In this document: positions 18,801 to 26,098 of the stretch, in pieces
Layout of the letters: every line of letters begins with the position of its first letter
How positions within the stretch are numbered: the first letter of the stretch is position 1
Assembly (NCBI RefSeq): GCF_015163075.1
Contig: NZ_JADDXU010000004.1
Coordinates: 434,001-498,000, forward strand
Origin: Streptomyces justiciae
GTDB lineage: Bacteria; Actinomycetota; Actinomycetes; Streptomycetales; Streptomycetaceae
Direction: 5' to 3'
DNA length: 64,000 nt
Notes under the pieces: model-generated
Told to the model about the DNA's origin: nothing
Databases searched by the model: none
The model's input: the letters and a program-made list of their open reading frames with translations, nothing else
Position numbers and translations under genes: made by a program

Positions 18801-19094
18801 GGCTACCGCGAACTCGTCATCGACCCGCGGCCGGTGGGCGACCTGACCCGCGTGGAGGGCAGCTACCGCACTCCCTACGGTGAGGTGTCGTCGGAATGGA
18901 CGCGCAAGGGCGGCGTCTTCCGGCTGCGGGTCGAGGTCCCGCCCAACACCACGGCGGAGATCCGGGTCCCGACCGGCGGCGCCAAGCTGGAAGACGCCCC
19001 CGACGGGGCGAAGTTCGAGCGCGTCGACGGGGACCGGGCGGTGTACGGCGTCGGTTCGGGCACGTACGTGTTCACCGCGCGCGAGAGGCGGTAG
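15897..19094 (+). CDS. Secreted alpha-L-rhamnosidase (GH78) no. 2
   Basis: A 1065-residue GH78-type enzyme with a Tat signal (SRRQVVGTMAAS). The catalytic motif is D637-CPGRE642-K, where Lys replaces the usual Arg after the Glu. About residues 295-365 form an inserted small beta domain (ASSIKVSSVANYHVGGTVNI then DHAAGAAVSASG) within the N-terminal beta region, absent from copy 1. The C-terminal beta-sandwich ends with VYGVGSGTYVFTARERR. AGGAGA lies 7 nt before ATG 15897; an upstream ATG at 15855 only translates the operator. Likely specificity differs from no. 1; the substrate is not determined. Confidence 0.85.
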   Translation: MSETTHGTPSRRQVVGTMAASAAGLALPLTPGLAAQNAYAQPRDGSGGGTQVVGLAIDGREDHPLGVDDPAPRLSWRVVHADDGWLQSAYQIRAARTERDLDGGRLLWDSGKVRSAAQTDIAWRGPALGSRERVVWRVRVWGEKGGPTPWSRPASWEMGLLRRADWGDARWIEYAGRTVDQPLPVFARAFRVGSRGGEVTKARLYISGVGLQVARLNGRPVTDEVLAPGNSNYQLSVEYRAYDVTDLVRNGDNTLGVELGHGTALVTRSVTNAATGRSAPYSWWQSQFKGTGTLVEAAARGASSIKVSSVANYHVGGTVNIDTGDGGERLESRTITALDTAATTIAFQPALSADHAAGAAVSASGNSLASTDPSAGAAVTPRLIARLELTKADGSVQTVVSDRSWKAALGATTTANWYSGSDYDARREQPGWTAPGADLSAAAERRDGTAMGWVAAGVAPPPNLTTELVWRTAEPLKVVDKLRPVSVTQPQPGVWVFDFGQNFAGWPQLNLDGRVPAGTTVKLQPAESLNADGTVNQASIRGGGASRGTDVFAAYTAHGETPDETWHPQFHYFGMQWLQVTGLPEGYTPTADTVTGLQLHADVPAAGDVRTSDERINRIHRMSRYSVMSNVMSTFTDCPGREKLAYPADYLQPFASLHRIFGYDAYLRTMERHLAEGQSKAGDNIGNVALKAPVYDWGYTGRFGDEINWGDGIVLTPWFLYETYGDTQTMARYYAQMQAFLTYIRTKKAGTGQDAYIVDAALADWISSEQTSGRITGTWGYHQVADRMARMAELLGRTADAAEYRSLATHIKEAFNDAFYNSSLGRYTAQGEQGGTGATQAAQALALDEGLVPESEREKVLDALVELVRAHQPFGGGPHFSGGTIGLAPIVRALHEGGRDDVLWDVLQEDTRPSYGYFMQPTTANPGGLTTHPEQWDMGNSKNHMILLQIEEWFHSGLAGIRQPRGGAGYRELVIDPRPVGDLTRVEGSYRTPYGEVSSEWTRKGGVFRLRVEVPPNTTAEIRVPTGGAKLEDAPDGAKFERVDGDRAVYGVGSGTYVFTARERR

Positions 19095-19100
19095 CCGGTC

Positions 19101-19133
19101 GGCGGGCGGGAGGGCCGCCCCCCCCCGCCCGCC
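19101..19133. terminator. Hairpin between convergent genes
   Basis: GGCGGGCGGG (19101-19110) pairs perfectly with CCCGCCCGCC (19124-19133) across a 13-nt loop. It lies 7 bp after the GH78 no. 2 stop and 40 bp from the GH42 stop on the other strand, so it can serve both directions. There is no T-run, as is common in Streptomyces. Confidence 0.6.
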
Positions 19134-19172
19134 GCTCCGATCCCGGCCGCAGAGCGGTCCATGACCTCGCTC

Positions 19173-21188
19173 TCAGCGCTCCTCGCGCACCACCGCGACA
19201 CCCCCGGCCGGGACGGTGACCGATCCGTGGACCGGCTTGCCGGTGAGGAGTTCCAGGCCGTGGGCCGGGACCTCGGTGCCGTTTCCGGAGTGGTCGATGA
19301 GGAACAGGTAGTCCGCGTCGGGCCCCCTGCGGCGGACCGCCTCGACGCCGTCCGGCCGGGTGGCGAGGACGGGACGGACACCGGCTTCGTCGCGGACACG
19401 GTCCAACAGGGCCGCCAGCGTGGCCGGGTCGGGGTGGGTGGACAGGTACCAGGCCGTGCCGGTGCCATGGGCGTTCCGGGTGACGGCCGGTACGCCGGCC
19501 AGGGGCCCGTCGGCATAGGAGGCGATGGCCACGGCGTCGGTGAGCCGGACGCGTTCGGACCACAGCGTGGCGTCGGCGCCCTCGGGGACCTGGCCCGTCA
19601 GAGGTCGCGTCTCGCCGGGCAGCAGCGGGAACAACTCGTCCGTGCGCACGCCGAGCGCGTCCCGGAAGGCGCCGGGGTAACCGCCCAGCCGGACGTGGCA
19701 GTTCTCGTCGACCGCGCCGCTGTGGAACCCGACCGCCAGGGTGCCCCCCTGTTCGGCGAACGAGGTGAGGTTCGCGGCACCGGTGTCGTCGATCAGGTAG
19801 AGGCTGGGGGCGAGGACCAGCCGGTAGGACGACAGGTCCGCGTCCGGGAGTACGAAGTCGACGGCCACGCCCGCGCGCCACAGCGGCTCGTACCAGGAAC
19901 GGACCAGGTCCACGAAGCGGAGTGCGGAACTTGGCTGGGAGGGGAGTTCCAGGGCCCAGCGGGCGTTCCAGTCCCAGACGATCGCCACGTCCGCCGCCAC
20001 GGTGCTGCCGCGGACCTCCGCCAACGCCCGGAGATCGGCGCCGAGTCGGACGACGTCCTGCCAGATCTGGCTGTCGGTGCCCGCGTGCGGCAGCATCGCC
20101 GAGTGCCACTGTTCTGAGCCCGCCTTGGCGGCCCGCCACTGGAAGTACGCGATGCCGTCGGCGCCGTGGGCCACGTGGGCCAGGGCGTTGCGGCGCATCT
20201 CGCCGGGGTCCTTGGCCCGGTTCACGGACTGCCAGTTGACGGCCCCGGTGGAATGCTCCATGAGCAGCCAGGGGCCGCCCGCCATCGAGCGCACCAGGTC
20301 ACCGCAGAGCGCGACGTCGACCTCCGAGGCGGGGTCGTCGGCGCGCAGGTAGTGGTCGTTGGAGACGATGTCCAGCTCGGGGGCCCAGCGCCAGTAGTCC
20401 AGCGCCTCGATGCTGAAGTTGACCATGAAGTTGGTGGTGGCCGGGACGGCCGGCGCGGCCCGCCGCAGCACGTCCCGTTCCGCGACGTACAGCGACAGCA
20501 GTTCGTCGTTGCAGAAGCGGCGCCAGTCCAGTTGGTGGGTCGGGTTGGAGTCGGCGCCGGTGACGCGGGGCGGCAGGATCTCGTCCCAGTCGTAGTACCA
20601 CTGGCTCCAGAAGGTGGTGCCCCAGGCCTGGTTGAGCGCGTCAAGGCTGTCGGCGTACTTGGCGCGCAGCCAGCTCCGGAAGGCGGCCGCGCTGGTGTCG
20701 CAGTAGCAGGCGGCGTTGTGGCAGCCGTACTCGTTGTGCACGTGCCACATGACGACCGCCGGGTGGTCGGCGTAGCGCTCGGCGAGCGCGCCGGCCATGC
20801 GCAGCGCCGCGGTGCGGTAGGCGGGGCTGGACGGGCAGAACGTCTGGCGGCTGCCGTACGACAGACGGCGGCCGTCCCGGTCGACCGGCAGAGCCTCTGG
20901 GTACGCCTTGAAGAACCAGGCGGGCGGGGCGGCGGTGGGCGTGGCCAGGTCGGCGGCGATGCCGTTGTCGTGCAGCAGGCCGAGGATCTTGTCCATGCGG
21001 GAGAAATCGTACGCACCCTCCTTCGGCTCCAGCAGGGCCCAGGAGAAGATGCCGACGCTGACCATGGTCACCCCGGCCTCGCGCATCAGGCGCATGTCCT
21101 CGGCCCAGACCTCCTCGGGCCACTGCTCGGGGTTGTAGTCGCCGCCGTAAGCGAGGCCGGGCAGGCGAAGGCGGCGTTCAGTGCTCAC
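19173..21188 (-). CDS. Beta-galactosidase (GH42)
   Basis: A 671-residue GH42 enzyme that removes beta-D-galactose from galacto-oligosaccharides. The barrel starts GLAYGGDYNPEQWPEEVW; the acid/base Glu153 is in HVHNEYGC, followed by the zinc-site cysteines (CHNAACYC), and the nucleophile Glu311 is in LLMEHSTGAVNW. The trimerisation domain and C-terminal beta domain follow. There is no signal peptide, so it acts inside the cell on imported sugars. It is the last gene of the operon, 46 bp after the MalG-type permease, which makes galactan or arabinogalactan oligomers the likely cargo of that importer. Confidence 0.92.
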   Translation of the reverse strand: MSTERRLRLPGLAYGGDYNPEQWPEEVWAEDMRLMREAGVTMVSVGIFSWALLEPKEGAYDFSRMDKILGLLHDNGIAADLATPTAAPPAWFFKAYPEALPVDRDGRRLSYGSRQTFCPSSPAYRTAALRMAGALAERYADHPAVVMWHVHNEYGCHNAACYCDTSAAAFRSWLRAKYADSLDALNQAWGTTFWSQWYYDWDEILPPRVTGADSNPTHQLDWRRFCNDELLSLYVAERDVLRRAAPAVPATTNFMVNFSIEALDYWRWAPELDIVSNDHYLRADDPASEVDVALCGDLVRSMAGGPWLLMEHSTGAVNWQSVNRAKDPGEMRRNALAHVAHGADGIAYFQWRAAKAGSEQWHSAMLPHAGTDSQIWQDVVRLGADLRALAEVRGSTVAADVAIVWDWNARWALELPSQPSSALRFVDLVRSWYEPLWRAGVAVDFVLPDADLSSYRLVLAPSLYLIDDTGAANLTSFAEQGGTLAVGFHSGAVDENCHVRLGGYPGAFRDALGVRTDELFPLLPGETRPLTGQVPEGADATLWSERVRLTDAVAIASYADGPLAGVPAVTRNAHGTGTAWYLSTHPDPATLAALLDRVRDEAGVRPVLATRPDGVEAVRRRGPDADYLFLIDHSGNGTEVPAHGLELLTGKPVHGSVTVPAGGVAVVREER

Positions 21189-21234
21189 TGGTGGTGCTCC
21201 GATAGGTAGCAGGAACTGGGGACTTGAGGGGGCG

Positions 21235-22113
21235 TCAGCCCTTGTTGGCGCCGAGGGTGAGTCCGCTGACGAACTGCCGCTGGAGCACGAAGTAGACGAT
21301 CAGTGTGGGGATCGCGGTCAGCAGCGCGCCGGCGGCGATCAGGTTGGGGTCGGTGAAGTACTGGCCGGAGAGGTTGTTGAGGGCCGAGGTGATCGGCATG
21401 TTCTCGCCGGTGGAGATGAGGACGATGGCCCAGAAGAAGTCGTTGTAGATCCAGATGGACAGCAATGTCGCCAGCGCCGCCATCGCGGGCCTGCACAGCG
21501 GCAGCACGATCTGCCAGTACATCCGCCACACCGACGCCCCGTCCACGAGCGCGGCCTCGGTCAGCTCGTGCGGCAGCATCCGCATGTAGTTGGCCAGCAC
21601 GAAGGCGCAGAAGCCGGACTGGAAGGCGACGTGGATGAGGACCAGGCCGAGGGCGGAGTCGTAGAGCTTGCCGGAGGCGGTGACTCCGGGCAGGTCGATC
21701 AGCAGGTAGAGCCGGTAGAGCGGGGTGATGATGACCTGCTGCGGAAGGAGGTTTCCGGCCGTGAAGACCAGCAGCAGGGCGAGGTTGAGGCGGAAGTCGA
21801 AGCGGCTGACGTAGAAGGCCACCATTGAGGAGAGGAACAACGTCAGCAGCACGGCCGGGACCGCGATGAGCAGCGTGTTCCCGAAGTAGTGGAGCATGTC
21901 CGACTGCTGGAAGGCGTTGGTGAAGTTGTCGAGGCCCAGCTTGTCCGGCCAGGACACATAGCCCTTGGCGCTGGTCTCGCTGTAGGGGCGCAGCGCCGCG
22001 TAGAACACCCACAGCAGCGGCGCCAGCCAGGCCAGCGCGGTGCCGGCGAGGAAGAGGTGCAGCAGGACCCGGGCGGGACGAATCGGCCTGTCCCGAAGAG
22101 CCAGTGTGCTCAT
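21235..22113 (-). CDS. Sugar ABC transporter permease (MalG type)
   Basis: A 292-residue permease. The first membrane helix is LHLFLAGTALAWLAPLLWVF; the EAA loop is ELTEAALVDGASVWRMYWQI; the C-terminus ends QRQFVSGLTLGANKG, typical of MalG. ATG 22113 overlaps the stop of the preceding permease (ATGA), indicating coupling. It is part of the binding-protein, two-permease, GH42 operon. No ATPase gene is present, suggesting use of a shared MsiK-type subunit. Confidence 0.88.
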   Translation of the reverse strand: MSTLALRDRPIRPARVLLHLFLAGTALAWLAPLLWVFYAALRPYSETSAKGYVSWPDKLGLDNFTNAFQQSDMLHYFGNTLLIAVPAVLLTLFLSSMVAFYVSRFDFRLNLALLLVFTAGNLLPQQVIITPLYRLYLLIDLPGVTASGKLYDSALGLVLIHVAFQSGFCAFVLANYMRMLPHELTEAALVDGASVWRMYWQIVLPLCRPAMAALATLLSIWIYNDFFWAIVLISTGENMPITSALNNLSGQYFTDPNLIAAGALLTAIPTLIVYFVLQRQFVSGLTLGANKG

Positions 22114-23090
22114 GCTCGCCGCTCCTTGCGGAAGGTGCTCACCAGGTACGGGATGATCACGACGAGCGAGATCAGCAGCAGGACCACCGCGATCGCCGAT
22201 CCGTATCCGATGCGGCTGGACTCGCCGATGATGTTGTTGGTGACCAGGATCGACAGCAACTCGGTGCCCTGGGCGCCCTTGTTGAAGACGAAGACCAGGT
22301 CGAAGGCGCGCAAGGCCTCGATGATGGTGACGACCAGCACGATGGTGTTGGTGGGGCGCAGGGTCGGGAAGATCACGTTCTTGAACGTCTGCCATTCGTT
22401 CGCCCCGTCGAGCGAGGAGGCTTCGCGCAGGGACGGATCGACGCCCTTCAGGCCGGCGAGGTAGAGGATCATCATGTAGCCGGCGTGGCGCCAGGAAGCG
22501 GCGACCAGCACCGCCCACAGGTTCAGGTCCGGGTCGCCGATCCAGTCGATGTAGTGGCCCGGTTCGTTGGCGCCGATGAGGCTGTTGATCAGGCCGGTGT
22601 CCGGGTTGTAGATGAGCTGCCAGACGAAGCCGATGACGGCCATCGACATGACGACCGGCAGGAAGAACGCGGTCTGGTAGACGCGGCTGAACCGGATCTT
22701 CTTGTCCAACTGCACGGCCAGGAACAGGCCGAAGGGCGTGGGCAGCAGGATCAGCACGACGAACCAGATCACGTTGTGCTGGACGGCGGGCCAGAACTGC
22801 GGGTTGTTGGTGAGCAGTTCGCGGAAGTTGTCCACGCCGACCCATTTGATGGAGTCGAAGCCGATGCCGTCCCAAGTGGTGAAGGCCAGCGCGATCGAGG
22901 CGAGCGCGGTGAGCCAGACCAGGGCGACATGGAGGATCGTGGGCACGCCCGCCATCAGACCGAGGGTGATCCGGTCCCGGCGGGTGAGCAGACGGCGGTG
23001 CCCCTGGGGCACCTTGCGCGGGGCAGCGCCCGAAGGCGACGCGAGGGGCGCCGCCTTGCGGGTTTCGGGGTTCTTCGTCTCGGTGCTCAT
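22110..23090 (-). CDS. Sugar ABC transporter permease (MalF type)
   Basis: A 326-residue permease. A hydrophilic N-terminus of about 40 residues precedes the first helix (MAGVPTILHVALVWLTALAS). The EAA loop is SLREASSLDGANEWQTFKNV. Both ends overlap neighbours by 4 bp (ATGA), with the binding protein upstream and the MalG-type permease downstream, so subunit stoichiometry is likely kept by coupled translation. It forms the membrane pore of the importer linked to GH42. Confidence 0.88.
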   Translation of the reverse strand: MSTETKNPETRKAAPLASPSGAAPRKVPQGHRRLLTRRDRITLGLMAGVPTILHVALVWLTALASIALAFTTWDGIGFDSIKWVGVDNFRELLTNNPQFWPAVQHNVIWFVVLILLPTPFGLFLAVQLDKKIRFSRVYQTAFFLPVVMSMAVIGFVWQLIYNPDTGLINSLIGANEPGHYIDWIGDPDLNLWAVLVAASWRHAGYMMILYLAGLKGVDPSLREASSLDGANEWQTFKNVIFPTLRPTNTIVLVVTIIEALRAFDLVFVFNKGAQGTELLSILVTNNIIGESSRIGYGSAIAVVLLLISLVVIIPYLVSTFRKERRA

Positions 23091-24397
23091 GCGGATGCGA
23101 AGATCGTCTTCTTCTGGCGCTCGATCGACGACAGGATGCTGTCGACGTTCTTGGGGTTGCGGAGGAAGTTCTGCAGCGCGGGCTGCATCACCGTGGAGGT
23201 GAAGTCGGGGCGGCTGTCGCGGTCCATGAACTGGGTGAGGTTCTTCGCGCCGGAGATCATCTCGAACGCCTTCTTCTGCAACGGTGTGTAGGAGGAGGTG
23301 TCGGCCTTGTTCGAGGAAGCGACCAGGCTGGAGTCGGACTTGACGTAGATCCCCTCGGCGGCCGGGGTGCCCAGGTACTCCAGCAGCTGCGTGGCGCCCG
23401 CCTTGTTCTTCGGGGCCTTGGAGAGCATGAAGCCGTCGGTCGGCGCCTCGACGGTGTCCTGCCCGAACTCGGGGCTGAGCTCCGGGAAGGCGAAGAAGTC
23501 CAGGTCGTCCAGGTCGGCCTTGGCGGTGAACTGCTGGGCCACGAAAGAGCCGAAGACGTACATGCCGGCCTTCTTCGACACCAGGGTCTGCGCGGCGTCC
23601 TGCCAGGTGCGGCCCATGAACCCCTCCTGGTGGTAGGGCAGGATCTCCGACCAGTGGTCGAAGACCGCCTTGACCTTGGAGTCGGTCCAGGAGGCCTTGC
23701 CCGCCATGAGCTCGACGTGGAAGTCGTAGCCGTTGAGACGGAAGTTGATCTGGTCGAAGGTGCCCATCGCCGGCCAGGCGTCCTTGTCGCCGAAGGCGAT
23801 CGGGACCAGCTTGTCCTTCCGCATCTGCTTGCACAGGGCGATGAACTGGTCCCAGGTGGTGGGGACTTCGTAGCCGTACTGCTTGAAGACGCTCCGGCGG
23901 TAGAAGACTGCCCACAGGGACGTGGTCAGCGGCACGAAGTAGTACTTGCCGTCCGCGCCCTTGCTCAGCTTCTGCATCGCCACCGGGAAGTTCCCGCCGA
24001 TCTTCTCCCAGACGTCGTCGATCGGGGAGGCCAGACCCTTCTGGGCGAAGAACTGCATGCGGTACCCGGCGAACCAGTTGAACACGTCGTCCGGCGTGCC
24101 CTGCAGATACGAGTTGATCTGCTCCTGGAACGTGTTGTGGTCCTTGGTGTTGACGTCGACCGTGATCCCGGACTGCTTGGTGAACGCCGTGTAGATCTCC
24201 CCGTACGCCTTCTTCGGCACGGCGTCGGACTGGTTGGAGCCGAGCGTGACGGTCTTGGGGTCCGAGGAGGCTCCGCTGCCGCCGCAGGCGCTGAGCAGGG
24301 GGATGCCGGCGCCGAGGACGGCGGCGCCGCCCAGACCGCGCAGCAGGGATCTGCGGCTGGTGCCGGGCAGGGGAGAACCAGAGGGTGAAGCTTGCAT
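23087..24397 (-). CDS. Sugar-binding lipoprotein (Tat-type signal)
   Basis: A 436-residue family 1 solute-binding protein. The signal has the twin-arginine SRRSLLRG at residues 14-21 and the lipobox LLSAC with Cys38, so it is a probable Tat-exported lipoprotein. The binding fold follows (VTLGSNQSDAVPKKAYGEIY onward). ATG 24397 has AGGAG 7 nt upstream; the frame extends upstream without family character. It is the first gene of the operon ending in GH42; a TTGACA hexamer lies at 24551-24556 on this strand. Confidence 0.9.
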   Translation of the reverse strand: MQASPSGSPLPGTSRRSLLRGLGGAAVLGAGIPLLSACGGSGASSDPKTVTLGSNQSDAVPKKAYGEIYTAFTKQSGITVDVNTKDHNTFQEQINSYLQGTPDDVFNWFAGYRMQFFAQKGLASPIDDVWEKIGGNFPVAMQKLSKGADGKYYFVPLTTSLWAVFYRRSVFKQYGYEVPTTWDQFIALCKQMRKDKLVPIAFGDKDAWPAMGTFDQINFRLNGYDFHVELMAGKASWTDSKVKAVFDHWSEILPYHQEGFMGRTWQDAAQTLVSKKAGMYVFGSFVAQQFTAKADLDDLDFFAFPELSPEFGQDTVEAPTDGFMLSKAPKNKAGATQLLEYLGTPAAEGIYVKSDSSLVASSNKADTSSYTPLQKKAFEMISGAKNLTQFMDRDSRPDFTSTVMQPALQNFLRNPKNVDSILSSIERQKKTIFASA

Positions 24398-24492
24398 TTC
24401 GGCTCCTGAAGGGCGACGGCATGCGGACATGGCACGTCGGCCGGGGATGGCGAGGGTAGAGGGCCGGTCGATGAAGCGACCAAAAATCAACT

Positions 24493-24512
24493 CGATCGAA
24501 CAAAGCCGATCG
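24493..24512. promoter_or_regulatory. Paired CGATCG dyads before second ABC operon
   Basis: Two CGATCG palindromes lie at 24493-24498 and 24507-24512, centres 14 bp apart, between the TTGACA at 24551-24556 (minus strand) and the lipoprotein gene. They resemble neither the TGAAWCGWTTCA set nor the 24774 dyad, so the regulator is unclear. The rest of this 451-bp gap (24398-24848) shows only the elements listed here. Confidence 0.35.
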
Positions 24513-24773
24513 GTGAGATGCCAGGAAGAGTGAACGTTGTGCGGGGTCAGTGTCAAGCCCTTGAGGGCTGATGCGGTCTGTGCGCGCCACGTCCGGTGTC
24601 CTAGTCATGGGTCTGTCCCGAACGCCTTTTCATAGGGGCGGAGGAGTCTTTGAGCTGCGGGAACGGGTCTCGACCTCACCTCTCGACCCCGACCGTGAAG
24701 GCCTGTGCGGCGCGGCTGTCGGCCGAAAAGGCGGTGCGCGACATCTTGACGCGCGACCGGGCCCGCTGCGTAG

Positions 24774-24806
24774 ATATGACCGCGCGGTCAGACCGCGCGG
24801 TCATAT
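24774..24806. promoter_or_regulatory. 33-bp perfect palindrome, LacI autoregulation site
   Basis: ATATGACCGCGCGGTC and its exact reverse complement flank a single A at 24790. It can also be read as two TGACCGCGCGGTCA palindromes sharing an end. It starts 25 bp after TTGACG (24746-24751) and covers a possible -10 (TAGATA, 24771-24776), then ends 42 bp before the LacI start codon. Autorepression by that LacI is the simplest reading. Confidence 0.65.
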
Positions 24807-24848
24807 GGTGGCGTCGTTCGATGCGGAACGAGGCTGTAAGGAGACTTC

Positions 24849-25922
24849 ATGGCACCAGAAGCGGAGCGCGCCGGGACTTCCACCGCGCCGCGCAGTGCGG
24901 ACGTCGCCCGGGTCGCGGGAGTGTCACGCAAGACGGTGTCCCGGGTCCTCAACGGCGAACCGTACGTCTCGGACGATGCCCGCAGCCGTGTCCTCGCGGC
25001 CGCCGAGGAACTCGGCTACCGGCTCAACCAGGCCGCCAGGGCCCTGGCGTCGGGACGCACCCGCTCCATCGGTGTCGTCGCGCTGGGCACCGCCGGGTTC
25101 GGCACGGCCTCGCTTCTCGTGCACATCGAGCAGGCGGTACGGGACTCCGGATACACGCTCCGGGTGGTCAACACACCGGACGGTGCCCCGGAGGACATCG
25201 CCGGTGCCGTCGAGTCACTCCTCGAACAGGGCGTGGACGGCGTCGTCGTCTCCGAACCCATCGTGAAAGGCGAGGTCGCGCTCCGCGTCGACGTGCCGGT
25301 GCTCTTCGTCGGCGCGCCACCCGCGCCCGGTTTCACCGCCACCCGGACGCTGACCGTGGGCGTGGGCGCGCACGACCTGGCGCGCGCGGCCACCGAACAC
25401 CTGCTGGACCTCGGGCACAAGACGGTCCATCACCTGGCCGGCCCGCGCCAGTGGTACGCCACCAAGGACCGCATCGAAGGATGGCGGGCGGCACTGTCGG
25501 CGCGGGGCGCGCATGAACCGCCGCTGCTGAACGGCGACTGGTCGGCCGCCTCCGGGTACGCCGCGGGTCGCGCGCTGGCCTCCGACCCGTCCGTGACCGC
25601 GGTGTTCGCCGCGGGCGACGAGATGGCCATCGGTCTGATCCACGCCCTGCGGGAAGCGGGGTGCCGGGTGCCTGAGGACATCAGCGTGGTCGGTTTCGAC
25701 GGCAACCCCGTCTTCGCCTACGTGTCCCCGCCCCTGACCACGGTCCGTCAGCCGTTCGAGGCCGCGGCGCGGGAGGGGATCGGGCTTCTGGTGCACGCCA
25801 TCGAGAAGCCCGGCACCGAGCCGCCGCCGGCGGGGGAGCCCCCCGTAGAACTCGTGGTCCGCGGCTCGACCGCGCCCCCGGCCGCCGGGCGAGGCCGGAC
25901 CGCCCTGCGCACCGCCGACTGA
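24849..25922 (+). CDS. LacI-family regulator of the second ABC operon
   Basis: A 357-residue LacI protein. The helix-turn-helix is at about residues 16-40 (SADVARVAGVSRKTVSRVLN), the hinge includes LNQAARALASGRT, and the ligand domain follows. GTAAGGAG precedes the ATG. It is divergent from the ABC-GH42 operon and upstream of the ricin-domain protein. A 33-bp palindrome covers its promoter. A half-site, TGACCGCGC, at 25963-25971 upstream of the next gene hints at a second target. Confidence 0.87.
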   Translation: MAPEAERAGTSTAPRSADVARVAGVSRKTVSRVLNGEPYVSDDARSRVLAAAEELGYRLNQAARALASGRTRSIGVVALGTAGFGTASLLVHIEQAVRDSGYTLRVVNTPDGAPEDIAGAVESLLEQGVDGVVVSEPIVKGEVALRVDVPVLFVGAPPAPGFTATRTLTVGVGAHDLARAATEHLLDLGHKTVHHLAGPRQWYATKDRIEGWRAALSARGAHEPPLLNGDWSAASGYAAGRALASDPSVTAVFAAGDEMAIGLIHALREAGCRVPEDISVVGFDGNPVFAYVSPPLTTVRQPFEAAAREGIGLLVHAIEKPGTEPPPAGEPPVELVVRGSTAPPAAGRGRTALRTAD

Positions 25923-26098
25923 TCAAGCCCCTCGGGTCCCACATCTGTCCCGCACCGCCCATGTGACCGCGCATGGCGTCGGCATGCCCTCGCATGTCCG
26001 CCGACGCCCACCCATTGGACTCCGCCGACCTCCGACCCGTCAGGTCCCGGGATCGGCGGGCACCGAAACGCACCACCTCCCCCTCATCGGAGCCGCAC

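Noticed and set aside
25963..25971. TGACCGCGC as a full operator for the LacI at 24849
   Set aside because: Only one arm matches; the other side (ATGGC) does not. Kept only as a test target.
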